Assembly (NCBI RefSeq): GCF_003461955.1
Contig: NZ_QTYB01000009.1
Coordinates: 60,789 to 124,788 of the forward strand
Length of the DNA stretch: 64,000 bases
Direction: 5' to 3'
Source: Ruminococcus sp. AM36-2AA
GTDB lineage: Bacteria; Bacillota; Clostridia; Lachnospirales; Lachnospiraceae
Shown: positions 27,663 to 36,500 of the stretch, one piece after another
Position numbering within the stretch: the first letter of the stretch is position 1
Layout of the letters: each line of letters opens with the position of its first letter
Made by a program: the position numbers and the translations under genes
The notes under the pieces: generated by a model
Seen by the model: only the letters and a program-made list of their open reading frames with translations
The model's database searches: none
Told to the model about the DNA's origin: nothing

Positions 27663-28013
27663 TTACGACAGCATTCCCCCGATGGCTCCGCCGCCCAGGC
27701 ACATAAAAAAAGTAGTCACTGCATGGATAAAAGTCATATCCCATTTTCCCTGTGCCAGAAAAGATACCAGAAGCAGTAGAACATAATAAGACAGCCCTGT
27801 AACAATTCCCCACAGATAACGGTTCTTACGCATAATTCTGCCGGCGGCAAAACCTCCGGCCAGGCAGGACACCACATAAATAAAAACAATTCCTGCAGCT
27901 GCCGCTCCTTCGCCCAGCTCAAACTGAAAAAGCAGAAAAGCCAGAAGCAAAAGAAAAAGTCCTGTCAGCCCATAAGACAGTAATAATGACCACAACACTG
28001 TTTTTACACGCAT
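27663..28013 (-). CDS. TIGR04086-family membrane protein
   Basis: A 116-residue protein with four predicted transmembrane helices and a Gly-rich C terminus (CLGGGAIGGMLS). It matches the TIGR04086 (YrzE-like) family, which is commonly found between yajC-side genes and the SCIFF locus in Clostridia. Function unknown. The ATG at 28013 has GGGAGGGC upstream, part of the terminator hairpin of the gene before it. The upstream in-frame ATG lacks a site. Confidence 0.8.
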   Translation of the reverse strand: MRVKTVLWSLLLSYGLTGLFLLLLAFLLFQFELGEGAAAAGIVFIYVVSCLAGGFAAGRIMRKNRYLWGIVTGLSYYVLLLLVSFLAQGKWDMTFIHAVTTFFMCLGGGAIGGMLS

Positions 28014-28048
28014 AAAAAGCCCTCCCAGTCTCATTATACGGGAGGACT
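28014..28048 (-). terminator. Terminator overlapping the next gene's RBS
   Basis: AGTCCTCCC / GGGAGGGCT, a 9-bp stem (one G-U), followed by TTTTT. It terminates the surface-protein gene. The 3' arm GGGAGGG is at the same time the Shine-Dalgarno sequence of the TIGR04086 gene, and TATAAT lies in the loop. Confidence 0.65.
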
Positions 28049-28070
28049 TTTACTCTTATTCTTATTAATT

Positions 28071-29765
28071 TTATTTCTTTCTCTTTTTGAGGAATACCGC
28101 CACACCGGCTACAACTGTCGCTGCCACAAACAGAATTACAAAAGGAAGAATCTGTGTCGTATCTCCGGTATTTACCTGTTTCTTGGATTTCGCCTGTGAA
28201 GACTGGTCTTCGGACTCACTGCTCTCAGTACCGTTCTGTGAAGAAGAGTCTGTCAACTCTGCTGTTCCGGAAGACAGATCTTTGGATGTATCCATTTCAT
28301 CTGTGCTTTCACCGCTGTCATTGGAAGTATCAGTCGAACTGCCTGCTCCCGTATCTGTGGAAGAAGTATCCGCTGCCGGTGTCACTGTCACACTGCTGTC
28401 GCTTCCCGCATCCGGTCCTACCAGAGATTTACTTCCCGCAATACCGAACGGACTGAAAGAATGCGTACTGAAAGTCATGGTATCTCCATCCACACTCGGG
28501 ATGATCGTTTCCATAGCGCCATTGTCAAGAAGGTGCTCAATAGAATATGTATAGCCTGCTTTTACCGGCACGGTTACACTGATGTATTCTCCATCTGGAA
28601 TCTCATATTCTGTATTTTTCTGAGTATCCCAGAGTTCAAATTCATAGGATTTAAAGATCGCAGCATCCTCTTCATTGGTAAACTGGTAGTCATCACCTCC
28701 GGAAACACGGAACTGCACATACCACGGAAGGTCAATACCGGATACTGTGATTCCATCACAGGTATGATTCTGTACAGCAGTTGCAGCTTTCTCCGCATCT
28801 GTCAGATCAGTAGCCGCATTCTGAGGACGTTTATCTTCTGCATCGTCTTTTCTGTCAAAAATATTATCCTTGTTATCTTCCGGTTTTTCTGTGATCTCTG
28901 GGATTTCTGTTGTATCCGGGGTCTCTGTTACCTCTGGAGCGTCATCTTTATTATCTGCTTTACTATCTGCAGGATCAGAATCTGCGGTGCTATCATCTGC
29001 TGCAGGAGTTGTGCTCACTTCCGGTGTTTCTGTTACTTCCGGTTTCTCATTGTCCGGCGTATCGTCTTCTCCAGCCGGTGTTGCGGTTGCCTCCGGTGTC
29101 TCCATTATCTGGGGTTTCTGGTCCGATTTGTTCTGGCCATCTGTATTCTGACCATCCTTATCACCAGAAGAATCTGTATCTTCTTTATTCTGATCTTCAA
29201 CAGCACTGCTGTCTTCCGAAGTATCTTTCTGGTCTCCGCTCTCGTTGGAATTATCTTCTTCTACTGTTTCTTTGTCAGACGTATCTGAGCTGTCCTCATC
29301 ACTGTCGGAAGTATTCTTTTCTTTTTCATCGGATTCCTCATATTCATAAGAATCCCTGTCCTCATCGCTCACATACTCCTCTGAAGTGCTGTCAAGACTG
29401 CTGACAACAACAGTTACATAACCGGTGATCGTTCCTGAAGCGCTGTCCCATCCTGGAAGTCCGGAAAGATCTGCACTGGTTGACGGTTTAAATACAACCT
29501 CACAGGACTGCACACGTTTCTCCGGGATATAAGATCCATCCACCCAGGAAAGTGTTCCATATGAATTAGATGGAAGTGCAATATTTCTCAGTGCAGTTGG
29601 ACTGTCAATCGTAATATTGTCCGGAATCACAGCCCCGGATTCAACACCGGAAGTGCTGTCCGCATATGCCGGGAATGCCTGTCCCCCCATCAATGTCATA
29701 GATAACGCCGCTGCTGCCAATATCGAAAAGCTTCTGCTAAAAGTAATCTTTGTATTCTTTTTCAT
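28071..29765 (-). CDS. Wall-anchored surface protein with Ser/Asp/Thr-rich stalk
   Basis: A 564-residue secreted protein. The signal peptide KNTKITFSRSFSILAAAALS leads to a cut after AYA-DS. A folded N-terminal domain (about 35-135) and a second folded domain (about 350-450, containing LPWYVQFRVSGGDDYQF) flank a ~200-residue Asp/Glu/Thr/Pro-rich linker with repeats such as P-E-V-T-E-T-P. The C terminus has QVNTGD, a hydrophobic helix, and KKRKK, the layout of a sortase substrate with the non-canonical motif QVNTG. Start chosen by GAGGTGCAGATT before ATG 29765. Function is unknown, probably adhesion or matrix binding. Confidence 0.82.
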   Translation of the reverse strand: MKKNTKITFSRSFSILAAAALSMTLMGGQAFPAYADSTSGVESGAVIPDNITIDSPTALRNIALPSNSYGTLSWVDGSYIPEKRVQSCEVVFKPSTSADLSGLPGWDSASGTITGYVTVVVSSLDSTSEEYVSDEDRDSYEYEESDEKEKNTSDSDEDSSDTSDKETVEEDNSNESGDQKDTSEDSSAVEDQNKEDTDSSGDKDGQNTDGQNKSDQKPQIMETPEATATPAGEDDTPDNEKPEVTETPEVSTTPAADDSTADSDPADSKADNKDDAPEVTETPDTTEIPEITEKPEDNKDNIFDRKDDAEDKRPQNAATDLTDAEKAATAVQNHTCDGITVSGIDLPWYVQFRVSGGDDYQFTNEEDAAIFKSYEFELWDTQKNTEYEIPDGEYISVTVPVKAGYTYSIEHLLDNGAMETIIPSVDGDTMTFSTHSFSPFGIAGSKSLVGPDAGSDSSVTVTPAADTSSTDTGAGSSTDTSNDSGESTDEMDTSKDLSSGTAELTDSSSQNGTESSESEDQSSQAKSKKQVNTGDTTQILPFVILFVAATVVAGVAVFLKKRKK

Positions 29766-29973
29766 AATAATCTGCACCTCTATATTCAAAATCTTCGTTT
29801 TATATTTGTTATTTATCTGAAAATTCTTTTACATAAAATATCGAACGCATTTATCACGCGCCCGAATTAATATTTCTCCAAAAATTAATATCTTGTTAAT
29901 CTTTCGTAACAGATATTTCGTTTTTTCGTCAAAAGCATTATAACACAATTCTTTTTTTTACGACACCCCCAAA

Positions 29974-30672
29974 TTAATTTTTTTTAAGCATCACAGAAAA
30001 CTGTTTGATTATTCGTGTCATTTCTCCCATTACTTCGTCAATTCCCTCATTTGTCTCACTCCAGTTACTTTTATCAACCGAATCCACACAACATGAACAT
30101 ACAAAAAAATCTGTGTCCGGATAAAGCATTTTATAATACATTAATGCACGTCTTGCATGGCAGGCTTTACAGCAGAGAATCGCCTTCTGGATATTCAGGT
30201 GCTCTCTGTCTGTTACCTGCCTGGAGTAGATTGCATTTTCATAAGTAAACGTAGCCTGATCCTCTCTCAGAATAGCTTCCCTGGGCACTCCATTTTTCAT
30301 AAGGACATCTCTTAAAAATTCCCATTCTGTCTTATAAGCCCCGGTATAATATTCTTTTTTTTCCAGCACTCCTGCAAATTTTCCAGCTGTAATACTGTAT
30401 CTCCCGCTTGGAAGTATCTTCGGCGCCATTCCACACCTGTACAGCTGTGCCGCCTTTTCGGCCATCTGCGGATATCCGTTTCCGGGAACAAATATCACAT
30501 CCGCTTTTTCCGGTTTATCTTCTATAAATATAAAATCTTCGATCTGTTTTAAAAATTCCTCATACATTCTCTGTTTTCCTTCCCTGTTGTATCTCAAACA
30601 GAAATATTCTTTTTGCAAAAACAAACATTTCTGATCTTCTTCATTTTTGTGTATCATATCATGCTTTCTCAT
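29974..30672 (-). CDS. YdcF/DUF218-like protein
   Basis: A 232-residue protein whose middle fits the DUF218/YdcF fold: ADVIFVPGNGYPQMAEKAAQ, KILPSGRY, a REAILREDQATFTYENAIYS stretch and CKACHARRALMYYKMLYPD, the E-T-x-N and H-x-R-R patterns of the family. No signal peptide or membrane helix is seen. The first 36 residues (MRKHDMIHKNEEDQ...) are highly charged and may be an over-long start. A later start at MYEEFLKQIED (about codon 37) is possible. Family function is poorly known; some members act on nucleotide sugars or vancomycin-type glycans. Confidence 0.75.
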   Translation of the reverse strand: MRKHDMIHKNEEDQKCLFLQKEYFCLRYNREGKQRMYEEFLKQIEDFIFIEDKPEKADVIFVPGNGYPQMAEKAAQLYRCGMAPKILPSGRYSITAGKFAGVLEKKEYYTGAYKTEWEFLRDVLMKNGVPREAILREDQATFTYENAIYSRQVTDREHLNIQKAILCCKACHARRALMYYKMLYPDTDFFVCSCCVDSVDKSNWSETNEGIDEVMGEMTRIIKQFSVMLKKN

Positions 30673-30707
30673 GGATACTGTTTCAGATTCTATCCGGATC
30701 TCCTGTT

Positions 30708-31472
30708 TTATCTTGTAACGATCACGGTACTGTACCCATGGTCTCTGAGACGTTGCTCCATATTCACCGCATTACCAAGCTGCAGATATGCACCCACCTG
30801 AACTTTATAAAGATCATTCTCCTTCAGGATAAATGCCGGAAATCCCTGATCTGTCAGCTGATACAGCATCCGGTCCGCATTTTCTCTATTTCGAAAAGCC
30901 CCGGTCTGTACACGATAATATAACGGAGCATCTACTTTTTCATCATCCAGGGTACCCAGTATCGCATCTGCAATGCTTTTGGCAATCTCTTTAAACTTCT
31001 CATCAAAAAGCTGATTATCCTTCTCCGAATTAATAAATCCGGTTTCTATCAAAAGTGCCGGCATTTTAGTTCTTCGGAGAACAACAAGCCCTGGTCTTTC
31101 CTTTACTCCCAGTTCCTGAAATCCCAACTCGCCAAGTGCACCTACAATATTCTGTGCCATCTGGTACTTTATGCCTTTCTTATCATAAACCAATACCTCA
31201 ACTCCGTTGTATTGTCCAGATTGCGGACTGCTGTTTCTGTGAAAAGAAATAAAATAATCAGCACCTGTTTCATTAGCTATCCTCGCTTTTTCAAAAGGAG
31301 TCTGATAAACATCCGTAGTTCTTGTATACACCACGTCTACCCCATTATCCTCCAGAATCCTGCCCACAGCAAGTGCCAGTTTCAGATTATCATCCTTTTC
31401 TTTACGATCTTTATAAACAGCTCCCGGATCTTCCCCACCATGGCCTGCATCCAGAACAATCTTATATGCCAT
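30708..31472 (-). CDS. N-acetylmuramoyl-L-alanine amidase with SPOR domain
   Basis: A 254-residue cell-wall hydrolase. The Amidase_3 domain (about 1-175) carries the zinc ligands in LDAGHGGEDPGA, ISFHRNSSPQSG and LLIETGFINSEKDNQ. The SPOR peptidoglycan-binding domain follows at about 180-254 (YYRVQTGAFRNRENADRML). No signal peptide is visible, which is odd for a wall enzyme. Many CwlC-like spore mother-cell amidases also lack one, and this suggests a role in mother-cell lysis. The start at 31472 has AGGGAGAAAAAT upstream, unlike the upstream ATG. Confidence 0.88.
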   Translation of the reverse strand: MAYKIVLDAGHGGEDPGAVYKDRKEKDDNLKLALAVGRILEDNGVDVVYTRTTDVYQTPFEKARIANETGADYFISFHRNSSPQSGQYNGVEVLVYDKKGIKYQMAQNIVGALGELGFQELGVKERPGLVVLRRTKMPALLIETGFINSEKDNQLFDEKFKEIAKSIADAILGTLDDEKVDAPLYYRVQTGAFRNRENADRMLYQLTDQGFPAFILKENDLYKVQVGAYLQLGNAVNMEQRLRDHGYSTVIVTR

Positions 31473-31644
31473 ATTTTTCTCCCTACAAAAATATCCAGTC
31501 ATAATAAGATATGAATCTGTCTTTTTCCTGTGCATAAGTTTATCATTTTATTTTACCGGACAGATATTTATGACCATACAGAGGATTTTCCCGGATTTGT
31601 CCTGAATATTTTTTTCAATCAACGCATTTTCACGTTAATTCTTC

Positions 31645-31673
31645 TTGACTTTTAAGTGCTAAAGCGTTATACT
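31645..31673 (+). promoter_or_regulatory. Promoter of ABC importer operon
   Basis: TTGACT, 17-bp spacer, TATACT, 67 bases before the start codon. An imperfect dyad AGTGCTAAAGCGTTATACT overlaps the -10 box and may be an operator. Confidence 0.75.
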
Positions 31674-31739
31674 AACACAATCAGTGTTGCTTTTTTAATA
31701 TTCAAAAAGATGCAACTATATCGTGAGGAGGAAAACAAT

Positions 31740-32717
31740 ATGAAAAAGCGTGTTTTAACAGCTGTACTCGCAGCAGCTCTTGTAACAGGAACCTGTGCTG
31801 CCACAGTAAGCGCCAAAGAAGAAAAAACTTACACCATCGGTATCTGTCAGCTGGTTCAGCATGATGCACTGGATGCCGCAACCAAAGGTTTTGAGGATGC
31901 TATCACCGAAAAGATGGGTGATTCTGTAAAATTTGATGAGCAGAATGCACAGGGTGATTCCAATACCTGTTCTACGATTATCAACAGCTTTGTTTCTGAA
32001 GGAACTGACCTGATCCTCGCAAACGCAACCGCATCTCTTCAGGCTGCTGCTGCAGGAACTTCCGATATCCCGATCCTTGGAACAGCCGTTACAGAATACG
32101 GTGTCGCTCTCGGAATTGATGATTTCGACGGCACAGTAGGCGGAAATATTTCCGGTACTTCTGACCTTGCTCCACTTGATGAGCAGGCAGATATGCTCCA
32201 TGAACTTTTCCCGGATGCGAAAAATGTCGGACTTCTCTACTGCTCCGCAGAGCCGAATTCCCAGTATCAGGTAGATACAGTCAAGGATGCTCTTGAAAAA
32301 CTTGGATATACATGTGAGTATTATGCATTCTCCGATTCCAACGATCTTTCTTCTGTTGTTACTACAGCTGCCAATGACAGTGATGTAATCTATGTACCAA
32401 CAGATAATACAGTTGCTTCCAATACAGAGATCATCAACAACATCTGTCTTCCGGCAAAAGTTCCGGTAATCGCAGGTGAGGAAGGTATCTGCCAGGGATG
32501 TGGTGTTGCAACTCTTTCCATCAGCTACTATGACCTTGGATACAAAACCGGCGAAATGGCAGTCAGCATCCTTCAGGATGGCGAAGATATCTCCAAAATG
32601 CCGATTGAATATGCACCAAAATTCACAAAAGAATACAACAAAGACATCTGTGACGAGCTTGGTATTAAAATTCCGGATGGATATGAAGCAATCGAAACAG
32701 ATAAAACAGCTGAATAA
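31740..32717 (+). CDS. ABC transporter substrate-binding protein (TrpX-like family)
   Basis: A 325-residue extracytoplasmic solute-binding protein of the ABC_sub_bind/TrpX type, first gene of an importer operon. The signal peptide KKRVLTAVLAAALVTGTC reads to a cut after ...VSA; no proper lipobox is visible, as TGTC has Thr at -1. The mature part starts EEKTYTIGICQLVQHDALDAA and shows two Rossmann-like lobes with GTAVTEYG and VPVIAGEEGICQGCGVATLS. Family members bind amino acids such as tryptophan or tyrosine, but the ligand here is not known. Start has GAGGAGGAAAAC upstream. Confidence 0.9.
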   Translation: MKKRVLTAVLAAALVTGTCAATVSAKEEKTYTIGICQLVQHDALDAATKGFEDAITEKMGDSVKFDEQNAQGDSNTCSTIINSFVSEGTDLILANATASLQAAAAGTSDIPILGTAVTEYGVALGIDDFDGTVGGNISGTSDLAPLDEQADMLHELFPDAKNVGLLYCSAEPNSQYQVDTVKDALEKLGYTCEYYAFSDSNDLSSVVTTAANDSDVIYVPTDNTVASNTEIINNICLPAKVPVIAGEEGICQGCGVATLSISYYDLGYKTGEMAVSILQDGEDISKMPIEYAPKFTKEYNKDICDELGIKIPDGYEAIETDKTAE

Positions 32718-32744
32718 TCGGTAAAAAACCTATTATACACTGAT

Positions 32745-32774
32745 ACAGCGAGAAGGGAGTTCCCCTTCTCGCTG
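32745..32774 (+). other. Perfect stem-loop between importer genes
   Basis: ACAGCGAGAAGGG / CCCTTCTCGCTGT with a 4-base AGTT loop. No T-run follows, so it probably stabilises the binding-protein mRNA or partly attenuates the permease genes. Confidence 0.75.
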
Positions 32775-32806
32775 TTCGTGCATAAAAAAGAGGAGGATAA
32801 TTTAAC

Positions 32807-33721
32807 ATGCAGATTATGAGTTTAATAACCGCACTTCCAGGAGCTGCCGCACAGGGGCTTATCTGGGGAATCATGGCGATCGGTGTGTACATTACATTCC
32901 GCATTCTTGATATTGCGGATCTTACCGTTGACGGAACTTTATGTACAGGCGGCGCTGTTTGTATCATGATGATGCTCAGCGGACACAATGTATGGGTGTC
33001 CATGCTGGCTGCAACAGGAGCCGGACTTCTGGCCGGTCTTGCCACCGGTATTTTTCATACCTTTATGGGCATCCCGGCTATCCTTGCCGGAATCCTGACA
33101 CAGCTTTCCCTTTACTCTGTTAACCTGAAGATCATGGGAAAAGCAAACCAGGCGATCAATGTTGATAAATTTAATCTTCTGGTATCCCTTCGACGTGTTA
33201 AAGGTGTTTCCTTGACACAAAACACTCTTTTTATTGTAGCCATTATGATCGTTATTCTGATTGCGATTCTTTACTGGTTCTTTGGAACAGAGCTTGGCTG
33301 TTCCTTACGTGCTACCGGATGTAATCCAAGCATGTCCCGTGCACAGGGTATCAACACCGACCGTAACAAAGTCCTTGCTCTGATGCTTTCCAACGGACTG
33401 GTTGCTCTTTCCGGAGCTCTTCTTACACAGTACCAGGGATTTGCGGATATTAATATGGGACGTGGTTCCATCGTTATCGGTCTTGCTGCCGTTATCATCG
33501 GTGAAGCAATCTTCAGCCGTATTTTCCGCAACTTTGCACTGAAGCTCTTAAGTGTTGTATTTGGTTCCATTCTTTATTATCTGGTACTCCAGGTTGTTAT
33601 CTGGATGGGAATTGATACGGACCTTCTGAAAATGCTTTCTGCCCTTGTTGTTGCACTGTTTCTTGCATTTCCATACTGGAAGGGCAAATATTTTACAAAA
33701 GCCAAACAGGGAGGTAAATAA
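32807..33721 (+). CDS. ABC transporter permease (TrpY-like family)
   Basis: A 304-residue permease with about nine hydrophobic helices. The family features are IMAIGVYITFRILDIADLTVDGTL, GIFHTFMGIPAILAGILTQLSLYSVN and the cytoplasmic EAIFSRIFRN coupling region. The RBS is AGAGGAGGATAATTTAAC. It follows the substrate-binding gene by 89 bases containing a strong stem-loop and ends 2 bases before the ATPase gene. Together they form a three-part importer. Confidence 0.9.
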   Translation: MQIMSLITALPGAAAQGLIWGIMAIGVYITFRILDIADLTVDGTLCTGGAVCIMMMLSGHNVWVSMLAATGAGLLAGLATGIFHTFMGIPAILAGILTQLSLYSVNLKIMGKANQAINVDKFNLLVSLRRVKGVSLTQNTLFIVAIMIVILIAILYWFFGTELGCSLRATGCNPSMSRAQGINTDRNKVLALMLSNGLVALSGALLTQYQGFADINMGRGSIVIGLAAVIIGEAIFSRIFRNFALKLLSVVFGSILYYLVLQVVIWMGIDTDLLKMLSALVVALFLAFPYWKGKYFTKAKQGGK

Positions 33722-33723
33722 TC

Positions 33724-34518
33724 ATGCTGAAATTGATTGATATACATAAAACATTTAATCCGGGTACTATCAATGAAAAAGTTGCCTTAAATGGCGTGGA
33801 TCTCCATCTGAACGAGGGCGATTTTGTTACTGTTATCGGCGGAAACGGTGCCGGTAAATCCACTATGCTGAATGCAGTTGCAGGTGCCTGGCCTGTAGAT
33901 TCCGGAAAGATCATCATCGGTGGAACCGATGTCACAAAACTTTCCGAATATAAAAGAGCCGCGTATCTTGGCCGTGTATTCCAGGATCCTATGACCGGAA
34001 CTGCTGCAACTATGGGAATTGAAGAAAATCTCGCTCTTGCCAAACGCCGCGGAAAATCCCGCCTTCTCCGTCCGGGCATTACCCGCCAGGAACGGGAAGA
34101 ATACCACGAACTCCTGAAGATTCTCGGTCTTGGTCTTGAGGACCGGCTCACTTCCAAAGTCGGACTCCTCTCCGGTGGCCAGCGTCAGGCATTGACACTT
34201 CTGATGGCAACCTTAAAAAAGCCTCAGCTTCTTCTTCTGGATGAACATACCGCAGCTCTCGACCCAAAAACTGCTGCCAAAGTCCTCGAGATCACCGACA
34301 TGATCGTAAACCGTGATCACCTGACAACCATGATGATCACCCACAACATGCGTGATGCTATCACTCATGGCAATCGTCTGATCATGATGTGGGAGGGAAA
34401 GATCATTCTGGATATCCAGGGTGAGGAAAAGAAAAAACTTACTGTAAAAGATCTTCTTGACAAATTCGAAGAAGCCAGCGGCGAAGAATTTTCCAATGAT
34501 TCTGCTCTTCTCAGTTAA
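33724..34518 (+). CDS. ABC transporter ATP-binding protein (TrpZ-like family)
   Basis: A 264-residue ATPase with Walker A GGNGAGKST, Q-loop VFQDPMTGTA, signature LSGGQRQA, Walker B LLLLDEHTAALD (the E-H-T variant of this family) and H-loop ITHNM. It energises uptake through the neighbouring permease. The SD of the start is GGAGGTAAATAATC, inside the end of the permease gene. It is last of the operon and followed by a terminator. Confidence 0.93.
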   Translation: MLKLIDIHKTFNPGTINEKVALNGVDLHLNEGDFVTVIGGNGAGKSTMLNAVAGAWPVDSGKIIIGGTDVTKLSEYKRAAYLGRVFQDPMTGTAATMGIEENLALAKRRGKSRLLRPGITRQEREEYHELLKILGLGLEDRLTSKVGLLSGGQRQALTLLMATLKKPQLLLLDEHTAALDPKTAAKVLEITDMIVNRDHLTTMMITHNMRDAITHGNRLIMMWEGKIILDIQGEEKKKLTVKDLLDKFEEASGEEFSNDSALLS

Positions 34519-34540
34519 AATTTCTGCAGAATCTATATAG

Positions 34541-34597
34541 AAAGAACCAAGATGGATTTTATTCCTGCAGACAGGATTTCCATCCTGGTTCTTTTTT
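34541..34597. terminator. Terminator after ABC importer operon
   Basis: AGAACCAAGATGGA pairs with TCCATCCTGGTTCT (one mismatch) across a 22-base loop, with CTTTTTTG after it on the plus strand. The convergent minus-strand gene ends 15 bases on. Confidence 0.75.
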
Positions 34598-34611
34598 GTT
34601 TATCTACGTTT

Positions 34612-35544
34612 CTATTTCACTTCTACAGAAAACTCCCCGGTACGTCGACTATATCGGTAAATGGACGATGTCAGATAATCTTCTTCCGGAGTTGCTTTTT
34701 TGACTGTATCCAGGAGAACCTCTTTCAGCTCTTCGGGATAAACTTTATCTGTGCTATGTACCATTACTTCATGAATGCTGGTAAACACAAGATACAGATC
34801 AGACTCCAGAAGCTCTGCAAGACGTCGGGCTACACCTGGAAGAAAGATTGCTGCTGCTCCATTAGTACGTTTTTCTGTGCTGAGACAATTCCCTGATATC
34901 CCTTTATTCGGATGATAGGATCCCAATATGTCCATAAAATTATCTCCCCTGTATTCCTTATCAAAAAGCATTTTTTCCCAGTGATATATTCTGGGTGGAC
35001 TGATAAAATATGTATTTACCAGTGCTGCCTCAAAAACTATATCCGGATCTTTTTCCCATTGTTCCAGAAAATGTTTTTTTACTTTTGTACTAAGAATATA
35101 TCCGTCTTTTTCTCCTGCCATATAATAAAGCACAAGCGCTATATCCCCGACTTTATGATGGATCGTATCTTTCAGGACATCTCTGTTTTTATCTGCATTA
35201 AGAAGGCGGATAAAAAGTTTTCCTTTCACTTTTTCGTAATTCTCCAGTTGCTCTATGTCACAGATAACACAGTTTTCTCTGGCTTTTTTTATTTCACATA
35301 CACAGTCATGAATGATATTTTCCAGTTTGTGCTCTTTACAGTACCGCTCATAAAGTTCTTCCGTATGTAATCCACAGATCTGGCGCGACTTTTCAATATC
35401 TCCGCACTCCACAAAAAGCCTGTCTCCTGTGCAGCCATACTTTTCGCCTTTTTTTGCAAAGTAAATCTTCTCCTCTTCCATATCCATAGCAGCAAGAAGA
35501 AGCCTCCTCAGATCTGTGATAAACATTTCATAGCCTTTTTCCAT
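34612..35544 (-). CDS. DUF5688-family protein
   Basis: A 310-residue cytoplasmic-looking protein matching the DUF5688 type found in Lachnospiraceae. It has no signal peptide or membrane segment. Visible features are LYYMAGEKDGYILSTKVKKH, the IFLPGVARRLAELLESDLYL stretch and a VHSTDKVYPEELKEVL region. Related proteins occur as paralogs in the same genomes and no enzyme function is known. The start MEKGYEM at 35544 has AAAGGAATTAAAT upstream, and the upstream in-frame ATG lacks a site. Confidence 0.7.
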   Translation of the reverse strand: MEKGYEMFITDLRRLLLAAMDMEEEKIYFAKKGEKYGCTGDRLFVECGDIEKSRQICGLHTEELYERYCKEHKLENIIHDCVCEIKKARENCVICDIEQLENYEKVKGKLFIRLLNADKNRDVLKDTIHHKVGDIALVLYYMAGEKDGYILSTKVKKHFLEQWEKDPDIVFEAALVNTYFISPPRIYHWEKMLFDKEYRGDNFMDILGSYHPNKGISGNCLSTEKRTNGAAAIFLPGVARRLAELLESDLYLVFTSIHEVMVHSTDKVYPEELKEVLLDTVKKATPEEDYLTSSIYRYSRRTGEFSVEVK

Positions 35545-35817
35545 ATTTAATTCCTTTCTGTGAAACAATGCGGACGAATGTCCTGATTTGATGGTGCCAG
35601 CCCTCAACAGGTCGGCAACCTCTGAATTGAATTATTGAATGAATAGAATAAATATATATCTTTGAGTTGTCTGCTGTATAGAACAGTATAAGAGAAGTTT
35701 CTGAATTTGTAAAGAAGTTTTCATCGACAGAAAAAGCAGCTTTCGCTGCCTTTTACTGTCAAATCTTTTATATTATTTCACATTTATGTCTCATCAGAGG
35801 ATCCTGTTGATGTCCTG
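35545..35817. other. Intergenic with terminator
   Basis: It holds the likely promoter of the DUF5688 gene and, at 35726-35760, a hairpin with arms AAAAAGCAGC/GCTGCCTTTT (loop TTTC) and flanking GACAG/CTGTC. On the minus strand this is a terminator for the phosphatase gene. The imperfect inverted repeat GGTGCCAGCC/GGCAACC nearby has no clear role. Confidence 0.5.
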
Positions 35818-36285
35818 TTACTGAATTTCTCCATGTTCCTTCAGATATTTCAGAAATCCCTCACATCCTTCCAACACATCTTCATAAGTTTCATCAAAAT
35901 TTCCCGTGTACCACGGATCTGCAATATCACGTCCAGATCCTGAAAAAGTGAGAAATTTATAAATCTTATCTTCCGGATCATTTCTCAGCACCCGGTTCAG
36001 ATTCCGTATATTTGCAGTGTCCATACCGATAATATAGTCAAATTTATTATAATCCGCCCATGTGATCTGTTTCGCTCTGTGCGGAATCAGTGGGATTCCC
36101 ACTTCACGAAGTTTCTTTACAGTTCCTCTGTGCGGCGGATTCCCAATCTCCTCGGTACTTGTCGCAAAACTGTCGATCAGGAACTGCTCTGAAAGACCGA
36201 GTGTTTTTACTTTGTAGGTGAAAACACTTTCGGCCATGGTTGAGCGGCATATGTTGCCGTGGCATACAAATAACACTCTTATCAT
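35818..36285 (-). CDS. Low-molecular-weight protein-tyrosine phosphatase
   Basis: A 155-residue cytoplasmic phosphatase of the LMWPTP/Wzb family. The P-loop CHGNICRST at about residues 9-17 fits C-x5-R-[ST] and the DPWYTGNFDETYEDV region carries the catalytic Asp. It removes phosphate from protein tyrosines, often those controlling capsule synthesis or stress. Its RBS is AAGGAGTTTTAAGCA. The integrated element begins immediately upstream of this gene. Confidence 0.95.
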   Translation of the reverse strand: MIRVLFVCHGNICRSTMAESVFTYKVKTLGLSEQFLIDSFATSTEEIGNPPHRGTVKKLREVGIPLIPHRAKQITWADYNKFDYIIGMDTANIRNLNRVLRNDPEDKIYKFLTFSGSGRDIADPWYTGNFDETYEDVLEGCEGFLKYLKEHGEIQ

Positions 36286-36500
36286 TGCTTAAAACTCCTT
36301 GAAATGCTGTATTTACGCTGTTTACAGGCATTTTCCGATAATCTTCAATCCTGTCATTTTCCTGTATATCACAGCATAAATTCGTATATTTTCTTATCCA
36401 AATTTAGTAACTTCTTAGTAATAACCAGCCTAGAAAACAGGCTCTCTAAGAACCTTATAATCAGATTATTTTTAATTCTTTTTTCTATTATTTTATCATA
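36286..36500. other. Likely left junction of integrated element
   Basis: This 215-bp AT-rich gap between the phosphatase gene and the integrase must contain the element's attachment end, since Tn916-type int genes lie next to the element end. A short TTAGTAA direct repeat occurs at 36404-36420, but no unambiguous core site could be assigned without the empty-site sequence. Confidence 0.4.

Noticed and set aside
35580..35640. Possible riboswitch or structured RNA (GGTGCC...GGCAACC)
   Set aside because: The pairing is short and imperfect, and it does not match any riboswitch core I know.
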